A stretch of DNA of 7,044 nucleotides, from NCBI GenBank assembly GCA_015655365.1, contig JAATFE010000244.1:1-7044 (forward strand), in the 5' to 3' direction. Source of the stretch: Terriglobales bacterium (GTDB lineage Bacteria > Acidobacteriota > Terriglobia > Terriglobales > Acidobacteriaceae). The position numbers and the translations under genes are program-made. Below, in pieces: positions 1-5,514 of the stretch. Numbering within the stretch: the first letter of the stretch is position 1; every line of letters starts with the position of its first letter. Below the pieces are notes generated by a model. The model saw nothing but the letters and a program-made list of their open reading frames with translations. It was not told the origin of the DNA and searched no databases.

Positions 1-1574
1 GAAAGGGCCATCAGCGCATCCGCAAGGGGCGTATTGTTTCCGCCGTTGTCCGCTTCCCAGTCGAGAATCGAAGGATGGCTGCGGTCGCGGATGATCATGT
101 CGCGATGCAGCTCCTGCTTCAACTGAAGATCGTCTGCCGACGGATTCGACGTGGCATTCCAATGGCCTTCGCCGTCGCCGCTGGGCTGGTCGATCATCAC
201 GCCATAGGCGTCTGCCGCATCCACAAACTCCTCGCTCTGCGTGCAATGGCCGGGACGCCAGACATTGCCTCCACTGGCTGCAAACTGGGCCAGATCGCGC
301 CACCACACTTCATCGGGAACCGAGGAGCCAAGGGCCGGATAGTCGTAGCGGCTCGCCCCGCCCCACAGATGCATGGAATGACCGTTGAAGTAAGGAAAAT
401 TCGCATCCCAGGTGAGCGTGCGAATGCCCAGCGGGCTCTGGTACGAATCCACGACAACGCCGTTCACGCTGACAATGCTATAGACCTTATACATGTATGG
501 CGTGCCGTAAGTTGAGTTATTCGGATACCACAAGGTCGGATTCTGAACGGTGATCGATTGATTGAACATCGGCGCGGGGCCGGTGGGGAAAGTGGCCGCC
601 GTCATCGCCGGCACCGACTGGGTAATCGGCGGCGCGGTCACCACCACGTTCCCTTTCTGATCCACGATCTGTGTCGTCAGCGTAACCTGTTGCGCGGTTG
701 TGCTCTCGTTGAGGACGTTGGTCTGGACATTGACCACCGCCGAGGCCGCCGTCGCCGTGCCCTCTGCGGCGGGAACCTCGGAGACAGTGCCTACATAGGT
801 GCCCCAGGTCTTCGTGTTCGAGTACACATTCAACGGGATATGAACCGGGTTGGTGACATACAGGTAAACATTGCGGAATAAGCCGGCCATATCCTGGCCG
901 AAGCGAAAAGCTCCGCAGAACCCAGGCTGCTCATACCAGTTTGCGCCTCTCGAAACATCGATCGCGATCACGTTGTCGGTGGCGCCGTCGGCCTTGATAT
1001 AAGGCGTCAAATCGACTTGCACGGGAATGAAACCGACCACGTGAGTTGCTTGTGAGTTGGCCGCGACCGCGCTGATGCCGGGCAGCAGCGTGCCGTTGAT
1101 AAAGACCTGAACGCCTGTGTGCGAGCCTTCAAGATTCAGCAGAAACTTCTGGCCCGCATACTTCGGGTCCACCTTGAAATGCAGGCGGTACCAATTGAAG
1201 TTTCCTGGATCCTCGCCGCCGCCGGAGACCTGATTGATAAAGGTGCGCGGAATATTCGCGTCGTATGGAAGACCCACCTGCTTCCAGGTGGCGGCGGTGT
1301 CGCTGCTCTCCACAAAGCTGGGGCTCGAATAGGTCGTCGAGTTGTTCGTATTCTGGAACCACCAGTGGCTCTGCGGATCGTTGGACGTCGAGGTCGCATC
1401 CGCGACATATTCCGGCACGCCCGCTGCGAGATTGATCGTGAAGCGCTGCGAGGTTGGCAGTGAAGGCTCGACCTGCTGTGCTTCGGTGCCGACGGCGCAG
1501 ATTCCCGCAACAGAAGGCAAAAACATTAACGCAAACAACCAAAGTCTGCAAGCCCTTGGCAAGTTATTGCACAT
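1..1574 (-). CDS. Secreted glycoside hydrolase family 2-like enzyme (beta-galactosidase-like), 3' end missing
   Basis: The reading frame is open from the start at 1574 to the left edge, giving 524 residues with no stop. Residues 1-32 look like a Sec signal peptide: MCNNLPRACR, then a hydrophobic stretch LWLFALMFLPSVAGICAV and a likely cleavage near GTEAQ, so the enzyme is probably exported. About residues 45-250 resemble the family's beta-sandwich sugar-binding domain (NWYRLHFKV, LNLEGSHTGVQVFINGTLL). Next comes an Ig-like domain ending at LGIRTLTWD. The (beta/alpha)8 barrel begins near residue 390 (YFNGHSMHLWGG, then NVWRPGHCTQSEEFVDAADAYGVMID). HPSILDWEADNG places E507 where the family has its acid/base glutamate, although the usual GNE motif is altered. 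The nucleophile region lies outside the window. An in-frame ATG at 1637 has a better ribosome site (AAGGTG, 4 nt spacing) but would add 21 residues before the signal peptide, so I prefer 1574. Exact substrate is unknown. Family assignment is fairly sure and beta-galactosidase activity is only a guess. Confidence 0.82.
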   Translation of the reverse strand, partial: MCNNLPRACRLWLFALMFLPSVAGICAVGTEAQQVEPSLPTSQRFTINLAAGVPEYVADATSTSNDPQSHWWFQNTNNSTTYSSPSFVESSDTAATWKQVGLPYDANIPRTFINQVSGGGEDPGNFNWYRLHFKVDPKYAGQKFLLNLEGSHTGVQVFINGTLLPGISAVAANSQATHVVGFIPVQVDLTPYIKADGATDNVIAIDVSRGANWYEQPGFCGAFRFGQDMAGLFRNVYLYVTNPVHIPLNVYSNTKTWGTYVGTVSEVPAAEGTATAASAVVNVQTNVLNESTTAQQVTLTTQIVDQKGNVVVTAPPITQSVPAMTAATFPTGPAPMFNQSITVQNPTLWYPNNSTYGTPYMYKVYSIVSVNGVVVDSYQSPLGIRTLTWDANFPYFNGHSMHLWGGASRYDYPALGSSVPDEVWWRDLAQFAASGGNVWRPGHCTQSEEFVDAADAYGVMIDQPSGDGEGHWNATSNPSADDLQLKQELHRDMIIRDRSHPSILDWEADNGGNNTPLADALMAL

Positions 1575-1957
1575 GTACCGGATTTTCTGCTCGTGGACAC
1601 AGGCGAGGTCGTCAGCGTGGTTAAACCCAATACGCATAGTGCACCTTCGATTCTCAGGTGAAAGTTTTAGTATTTCGCTCAAGGCAGAAAAGGGATGTAT
1701 ACAGCCAAGCACTCCAGAAGGGTTACGCGCATTTCGATCTGACATAAATGCTGACGGTATTGTACAACTGAAAATAATCCAAATCCTGTTGTCATGGCGT
1801 CCTACAACGATTCGAGCGCTCATCGGCAGAAGCCATATTCGCACTCCTGGGATGCAAGAGTGTCGCAATGCCCTGTAGATAGACAGCCTTTTGCCAGGCG
1901 ACTGAACTCGTGCTTCCTATTTCTCAGGCGATTGGAGGCGTTACTAAAGTGATGTGA
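1575..1957. other. Intergenic region without a recognisable gene
   Basis: This stretch separates the leftward hydrolase gene from the relic regulator. It is visibly richer in A and T than the coding regions on either side. It should hold the promoter of the hydrolase gene, but I see no clear -35/-10 pair at good spacing on the minus strand. A palindrome TGTATACA lies near 1697-1704 and a weak Shine-Dalgarno for the alternative hydrolase start lies at 1642-1647. Open frames crossing the region give no family-like protein. Confidence 0.6.
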
Positions 1958-2203
1958 GCTCTACCCGTTGTTCAGACTCTTCAAGACGAAGTAGAAGGCT
2001 GCTCCATGAAAGACATTGTCGGCGCTGCCGGACTTGAAAAGGAATCGATCTATGGCTACTTTTCAGCAAAGAAGAGTTGGCGCTTGAAGCCTTCGATTTT
2101 GCCTGGACCGACCATGCGGAAGCGCATGGGAAATCTTGGCACAGTCAACGACGCGATGCCAGGCTGGCGAGACAATCTGTCCATTCTCGTTTGTGGTGTT
2201 TGA
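1958..2203 (+). pseudogene. TetR-family transcriptional regulator remnant (frameshifted, truncated at both ends)
   Basis: The translation around 1994-2065 reads EGCSMKDIVGAAGLEKESI followed by YGYFS, the typical DNA-binding helix-turn-helix of TetR repressors. At about 2065-2068 the frame slips: the original frame continues as AKKSWRLKPS, while the shifted frame gives SKEELALEAFDFAW, the segment expected next in this family. One lost base (or two gained) explains this. Upstream, only about 16 codons separate the motif from an in-frame TGA at 1955-1957, where an intact protein would have around 30 residues and a start codon. Downstream no ligand-binding domain of normal length (about 140-150 residues) exists, because the frame stops at 2201-2203 and a riboswitch begins at 2236. 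The gene is therefore very probably dead. Which gene it once regulated cannot be told. A sequencing error could explain the frameshift but not the missing ends. Confidence 0.75.
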
Positions 2204-2209
2204 CACCAC
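2193..2209. repeat. Perfect 7-bp inverted repeat overlapping the -35 box
   Basis: GTGGTGT at 2193-2199 is separated by TTG from its exact reverse complement ACACCAC at 2203-2209. The right arm and spacer contain the TTGACA -35 hexamer of the cob operon promoter. A repressor dimer bound here would block RNA polymerase, so an operator role is possible. No T-run follows, which argues against an intrinsic terminator. The function is inferred only from position and symmetry. Confidence 0.5.
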
Positions 2210-2228
2210 CCGTCTGCCCCGATATACA
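2200..2228 (+). promoter_or_regulatory. Sigma70-type promoter of the cobU-cbiA-btuF operon
   Basis: A perfect TTGACA (2200-2205) is followed after 17 bp by TATACA (2223-2228). An alternative -10, TACAAT at 2225-2230, would give a 19-bp spacer. Transcription would start near 2235, directly before the first paired base of the riboswitch at 2236, so geometry and downstream RNA agree well. The promoter overlaps the end of the relic regulator gene. Confidence 0.7.
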
Positions 2229-2235
2229 ATCGCCC

Positions 2236-2388
2236 CATCTGGTGTTCGGGAAGCGCGGTTTGAATCCGCCACTACCCCGTAACTGTATTCGCTGAGAATT
2301 GGACATGGAGCTTGCTCCGGCCACTGAGGGTTTCCTCGGGAAGGCTGTCCGAATTCGCTGAAGCGTAAGTCAGGAGACCGGCCAGATG
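2236..2388 (+). promoter_or_regulatory. Cobalamin riboswitch upstream of cobU
   Basis: This RNA aptamer senses adenosylcobalamin or a related cobalamin and lowers expression of the downstream genes when the cofactor is plentiful. The closing stem P1 is CATCTGG (2236-2242) paired with CCAGATG (2382-2388), seven perfect pairs. The conserved core is present in order: GCGGTTTGAATCCGC then CACTACCCCGTAACTGT, then GCCACTG and GGGAAGGC, and the B12 box AGTCAGGAGACCGGCC at 2368-2383. It lies between a good promoter and the operon, with about 140 nt of leader between the aptamer and the cobU start. The aptamer is closely similar to the second one at 5351-5493. Confidence 0.95.
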
Positions 2389-2530
2389 CCAATCTGGGCT
2401 TTATCCAACTTCGATGGGAGGGTTGGAGAGCGTTCCCCTGCCGGCCATAATCACCGGCTAAGCGAAAGCTGCCTATTCTATCGATCCCGCTGTTCCGGTG
2501 GAGCTGTGCTCCGCGGTCAGAGGTTAATGT
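2382..2530 (+). promoter_or_regulatory. Expression platform and leader of the cobU riboswitch
   Basis: The 3' strand of P1 can instead fold locally: CCAGAT (2382-2387), loop GCCA, ATCTGG (2392-2397). This hairpin and P1 exclude each other, so ligand binding should decide which one forms. A short GCTTTA follows it, too weak to be a standard intrinsic terminator. Further short stems are possible: TCCAAC with GTTGGA around 2405-2435, GCCGG with CCGGC around 2440-2458, and GTGGAGC (2498-2504) with GCTCCGC (2508-2514) just before the ribosome site. I cannot tell from reading alone whether control is by transcription termination or by translation. The AGAGG at 2519-2523 is the cobU Shine-Dalgarno. 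Confidence 0.6.
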
Positions 2531-3085
2531 ATGCAGGAGAGGGACCGCAAAACGGTCACGCTCGTCCTCGGCGGCGTTCGCAGCGGCAAAAGCCGTTGGG
2601 CGCAGGAGTTTGCCTCGAAGTTTGACCGCGTGGCATATGTCGCGACGGCACAAGCTCGCGACGCAGAGATGCGTGAGAAGATCCAACGCCACCAGGAAGA
2701 TCGCCCGAAGCATTGGCAGACATTGGAAGAACCGTTGGAACTGGCGCGGGTTCTTACGGATCGCGCGGCGGAGTTCGACATACTGCTGGTGGATTGCCTG
2801 ACGGTTTTTGTGGCGAACCTCCTGGAAGCCGCGGAGGCTGATCCGGAGAGTTTCGGACAGCGTATCGAGAGCCTTGTCGAAGCGCTGCGCGAGGCGCCTG
2901 TTTCGATCGTGCTGGTTTCGAACGAGGTCGGAAGCGGAGTGGTGCCGCCTTACCCGGCAGGACGCAGGTATCGCGATGCACTGGGCGAACTGAATCAGCG
3001 TGTGGCGGCGATTGCCGACAATGTGGTGCTGATGGTGGCGGGGCTCCCGTTGGCGCTCAAGGGCAATATTGGAGGCCGCCCATGA
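2531..3085 (+). CDS. cobU: Adenosylcobinamide kinase / adenosylcobinamide-phosphate guanylyltransferase
   Basis: This bifunctional cytoplasmic enzyme phosphorylates adenosylcobinamide and then transfers GMP to give adenosylcobinamide-GDP, ready for joining to the lower ligand. It serves both de novo synthesis and salvage of cobinamide. The 184-residue length is normal for the CobU/CobP family. The P-loop GGVRSGKS is at residues 14-21. YVATAQARDAEMREKI precedes RHQEDRP, where H54 is the likely guanylylated histidine. VSNEVGSGVVPPYPAGRRYRDALGELNQRVA, with N131-E132-V133-G134, is the family signature, followed by VVLMVAGLPLALK near the C-terminus. The ATG at 2531 is preceded by AGAGG at 7 nt spacing. 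The stop overlaps the cbiA start by 4 bp (ATGA), implying translational coupling. Expression should be under the cobalamin riboswitch just upstream. Orthologs are also called cobP. Confidence 0.95.
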   Translation: MQERDRKTVTLVLGGVRSGKSRWAQEFASKFDRVAYVATAQARDAEMREKIQRHQEDRPKHWQTLEEPLELARVLTDRAAEFDILLVDCLTVFVANLLEAAEADPESFGQRIESLVEALREAPVSIVLVSNEVGSGVVPPYPAGRRYRDALGELNQRVAAIADNVVLMVAGLPLALKGNIGGRP

Positions 3086-4464
3086 TTGCTTTCATGGTGG
3101 CTGGAACCGCAAGCGGCGTGGGCAAGACAACCGTGGCGCTGACGCTGATGGCGATGTTGCGGGAGTGCGGCCTGCGCGTGCAGCCGTTCAAGTGCGGGCC
3201 TGACTTCCTCGACACAGGACACCATAGCGCCATCTGCGGACGGGCCTCGCGCAACCTGGATACATGGATGTTGAGCGACGAGGCGAACCGCGCGATCTTC
3301 GCGAACGGCAGCCGCAACGCCGATGCGGCGATCATCGAAGGCATGATGGGCCTCTACGACGGAGTGGCCGGCGGTGGCGAGGATGGAAGCGCGGCGCAAA
3401 TCGCAAAGCTTCTGGATTTACCTGTTGTGCTGGTGATGGATGCCGGCAAAAGCGCACGCAGCATTGCCGCAGTGGTCAAGGGCTTCGAGAGCTTCGATCC
3501 CGAGGTGCGCTTCGCGGGCATCGTGTTGAACAATGTGGGAAGCGACCGGCACTATCGCCTTCTTGAAACTGCGATTCGCTCGGTGACCGCGACGCCGCTG
3601 CTGGGTCATCTGCCGACGGACGCGGCAATCGCGATTCCCGAGAGATATTTGGGACTGCACACAACGGAAGAGACAACCTCGGCGGATAATCGGCTGGCGG
3701 CATTCGCGCAAACAGGGCGGCAGCATCTCAACATTGCTTCCTTATTGGATCTGTCGCGGCCGAATGCGTCGGGAGAGAGCGAGGCCATTCCGGTTTCGTG
3801 CCATAAACAGGCGCGCTTGCGCATAGGTGTAGCTCGGGACAAGGCATTCTCGTTCTATTACGAAGACAATTTCGATCTGCTGCGAGAGAGCGGCGCGGAG
3901 ATCGTTGGTTTCAGTCCTCTCTCGGATGCAGAACTTCCGCAGGACCTCGATTGTCTCTATCTCGGCGGCGGCTACCCCGAATTGCATGCAGATCGATTGA
4001 GCCGCAATTCCACAATGAGCGCAGAGATTCGCGCGTTTGTGGAATCGGGGAAACCGGTGTATGCCGAGTGCGGCGGCATGATCTATCTGGGCCGGGCTCT
4101 GACGACGCTCGACGGGTGCTGCTACCCCATGGTTGGTGCGCTACCGATGAAGTTCGAGATGACGCCGCGATTGGTGCACTTTGGCTATGTCGATGTCGAG
4201 TTCGCCGAGAAGTGTTTGCTCGGCGACCGCGGAACGCAGATGCGCGGACACAGCTTTCACTACTCGCACGTCCTGCCTGGCGCGCAAATGCCGACCGCCT
4301 ATCGAATGAAATATTCGCTCTCTGGGCACGAAGAACTCGAGGGCTATCGATACAGGAATGTACTGGCCAGCTATGTGCATCTTCATTTTCGTGGAAACCC
4401 CACAATTGCCACATCGCTGGTTACAGCCGCGCTACGAGCGCGCACCATGGAGGTGCAAGCATGA
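3082..4464 (+). CDS. cbiA: Cobyrinate a,c-diamide synthase (CbiA/CobB family)
   Basis: The enzyme uses ATP and glutamine to amidate the a and c carboxylates of cobyrinic acid (or of hydrogenobyrinic acid in the oxygen-dependent route). Its 460 residues match the usual two-domain length. The N-terminal dethiobiotin-synthetase-like ATPase has the P-loop GTASGVGKTT at residues 8-17, FKCGPDFLDTGHH at 36-48, EGMMGLYDG at 86-94, and GHLPTDAAIAIPERYLGL ending near residue 191. The C-terminal glutamine amidotransferase domain begins at RLRIGVARD (245-253), includes YLGGGYPELH, and has the nucleophile C330 in YAECGGMIYL. YVHLHFRGNP near 432-441 supplies the conserved histidine region (H433, H435). GGAGG at 3071-3075 serves the ATG at 3082. 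The gene overlaps its neighbours by 4 bp at both ends. Which corrinoid is the substrate cannot be read from sequence, because the rest of the pathway is absent. Confidence 0.95.
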   Translation: MIAFMVAGTASGVGKTTVALTLMAMLRECGLRVQPFKCGPDFLDTGHHSAICGRASRNLDTWMLSDEANRAIFANGSRNADAAIIEGMMGLYDGVAGGGEDGSAAQIAKLLDLPVVLVMDAGKSARSIAAVVKGFESFDPEVRFAGIVLNNVGSDRHYRLLETAIRSVTATPLLGHLPTDAAIAIPERYLGLHTTEETTSADNRLAAFAQTGRQHLNIASLLDLSRPNASGESEAIPVSCHKQARLRIGVARDKAFSFYYEDNFDLLRESGAEIVGFSPLSDAELPQDLDCLYLGGGYPELHADRLSRNSTMSAEIRAFVESGKPVYAECGGMIYLGRALTTLDGCCYPMVGALPMKFEMTPRLVHFGYVDVEFAEKCLLGDRGTQMRGHSFHYSHVLPGAQMPTAYRMKYSLSGHEELEGYRYRNVLASYVHLHFRGNPTIATSLVTAALRARTMEVQA

Positions 4465-5315
4465 GGAAGTTTTGCGCATGGCTTATCTTCTGCATTGCGG
4501 TTCCCTCATGCAATGCACGCATAGTGACGGACCAACTGGGGCGCACAGTGCAGGTTCCCGAGCATCCGCACCGGCTGGTGTGTTTGATGCCGAGTGTTGT
4601 GGACGATGTGTATGCGCTTGGAGCCGGTGCGGACGTAATTGCGGTGACCGACTACACCAAGTACCCGGCGGACGCCAGAACCAAGCCCAGCGTGGGCTCG
4701 ATTTTGTCGCCTTCGATGGAAACGATCCTGTCGCTGCATCCGGACCTGGTGTTGGGCAGCGCAGACATGAGTCACACCGAGACATTGCAGCAATTGGAGC
4801 GGCTGGGCATTGTCGTATTCATGGTTTCGACGCACGGCGTGGATGGAATATACGAATCCATCGCAAGCCTCGGACTGGCCCTCAACCGGGAGAATTCTGC
4901 GCGCGAGTTGATTGCCAGGCTGCGCGGACGCGAAGCGGCGGTGCGGCGACAAGCGAAAGGTAAGCCGGCGGTGAGCATCCTGATGCCGGTGGGATATGAC
5001 CCGATTGTCACCATCGGCAAACACGCCTTCATCACCGAACTGATCGAGATTGCCGGTGGGCGCTCCGTTACCGGAGACATCAATCAGGAGTGGCCCCAAG
5101 TGAGCCTGGAAGCGGTGTTGGCGCGGGCGCCCGAAGCACTCCTGCTCATACGGGGATCGAGGATGTCGATGGATAGGATTCGAGAGCTGCCCGGCTGGAG
5201 CAACATGCCGGCTGTCAAGAACAACAGGGTCTACTATGTGGACGACCGGATCAATCTTCCCAGCCCGGTTGCCTTCGATGCATTGGAGGAACTAGCCAGG
5301 CAATTTCATCCGTGA
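4461..5315 (+). CDS. btuF: Periplasmic cobalamin-binding protein of an ABC importer (BtuF-like)
   Basis: This would capture corrinoids in the periplasm and deliver them to a BtuCD-type inner-membrane transporter. The 284 residues fit the helical-backbone-type binding protein family (BtuF/FhuD, PF01497). An N-terminal signal peptide, MRKFCAWLIFCIAVPSCNA, is followed by RIVTDQLGRTVQVPEHPHRLVCLMPS, the usual beginning of the first lobe. Next come ETILSLHPDLVLGS, the long linker helix around residues 140-165, FITELIEIAGG at 190-200, WPQVSLEAVLARAPEALLLI at 211-230, and PGWSNMPAVKNNRVYYVDD at 244-262. Related proteins bind heme or siderophores, but the B12 operon context favours cobalamin. The ATG at 4461 overlaps the cbiA stop (ATGA) and has a strong site GGAGGTG at 4449-4455. 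Cys17 might be lipidated, but VPSC is a poor lipobox. No btuC or btuD gene is visible nearby. Confidence 0.88.
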   Translation: MRKFCAWLIFCIAVPSCNARIVTDQLGRTVQVPEHPHRLVCLMPSVVDDVYALGAGADVIAVTDYTKYPADARTKPSVGSILSPSMETILSLHPDLVLGSADMSHTETLQQLERLGIVVFMVSTHGVDGIYESIASLGLALNRENSARELIARLRGREAAVRRQAKGKPAVSILMPVGYDPIVTIGKHAFITELIEIAGGRSVTGDINQEWPQVSLEAVLARAPEALLLIRGSRMSMDRIRELPGWSNMPAVKNNRVYYVDDRINLPSPVAFDALEELARQFHP

Positions 5316-5331
5316 GATGGACGCTCCATCT
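5315..5331 (+). other. Short hairpin immediately after the btuF stop
   Basis: GATGGA (5316-5321), loop CGC, TCCATC (5325-5330) form six perfect pairs, extended by A5315 with T5331. The hairpin begins at the last base of the btuF stop codon. It is not followed by a T-run, so it is a poor intrinsic terminator. It may instead protect the 3' end of the message or be a processing site. It could also allow read-through into the next riboswitch. Confidence 0.45.
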
Positions 5332-5350
5332 TGAAACGTAAACCGATAAT

Positions 5351-5493
5351 ACCTGGATGATCGAGAAGCGCGGTGTGAATCCGCCACTACCCCGTAACTG
5401 TAAGCGAAGAGGCGCGGCTTGTTTGCCACTGGAAGAAATTCCGGGAAGGCAGCCGTTAGCTGTCGAGGCGCGAGTCAGGAGACCGGTCCAGGT
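5351..5493 (+). promoter_or_regulatory. Second cobalamin riboswitch, upstream of the BtuB-like receptor
   Basis: The closing stem P1 is ACCTGGA (5351-5357) paired with TCCAGGT (5487-5493), seven perfect pairs. Inside it are GCGGTGTGAATCCGC, then CACTACCCCGTAACTGTAAGCG, then GCCACTGG, GGGAAGGC, and the B12 box AGTCAGGAGACCGG at 5473-5486. The core is nearly the same as in the first aptamer, while P1 and peripheral sequences differ. Only 21 nt separate the aptamer from the receptor start codon, so regulation is most likely at translation initiation. Cobalamin would repress synthesis of its own outer-membrane receptor, as is known for btuB leaders elsewhere. Confidence 0.95.
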
Positions 5494-5497
5494 GCAC

Positions 5498-5511
5498 TTT
5501 CCGAGGGGAAA
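5498..5511 (+). promoter_or_regulatory. Hairpin that can sequester the receptor gene's ribosome binding site
   Basis: TTTCC (5498-5502) can pair with GGAAA (5507-5511), leaving a GAGG loop. The Shine-Dalgarno GAGGGG (5503-5508), 6 nt before the ATG, is wholly within this loop and stem. GGT (5491-5493) could add pairs with ACC (5512-5514), but those bases also belong to P1 of the aptamer. This suits a translational OFF switch. Stability and actual use are inferred. Confidence 0.55.
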
Positions 5512-5514
5512 ACC

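Noticed and set aside
1635..1745. Further upstream starts for the hydrolase (ATG at 1745 or 1637)
   Set aside because: Both would place 21 or more mostly polar residues ahead of the signal peptide. 1637 remains possible because of its AAGGTG site, but 1745 has nothing in favour.
1342..1878. A 178-residue open frame on the plus strand beginning opposite the hydrolase gene
   Set aside because: It starts antisense within the confident signal-peptide-bearing hydrolase, runs into intergenic DNA and has no family-like motifs.
3911..4414. A 167-residue minus-strand open frame across the amidotransferase half of cbiA
   Set aside because: The plus strand carries the conserved catalytic motifs, while the antisense product is rich in Arg and Ser and unlike any protein I recognise.
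4500..4513. A lipoprotein cleavage site in BtuF at Cys17 (VPSC)
   Set aside because: A proline at -2 and valine at -3 fit the lipobox poorly; ordinary signal peptidase cleavage near CNA is equally likely, so I did not call it a lipoprotein.
4506..5099. A 197-residue minus-strand open frame across btuF
   Set aside because: It lies antisense to a gene with clear family motifs and a strong ribosome site; its composition is that of a shadow frame in GC-rich DNA.
5331..5350. TTGAAA and GATAAT as a promoter for the second riboswitch
   Set aside because: The boxes are separated by only 8 bp, and a start about 7 nt after GATAAT would remove the 5' strand of P1 at 5351-5357.
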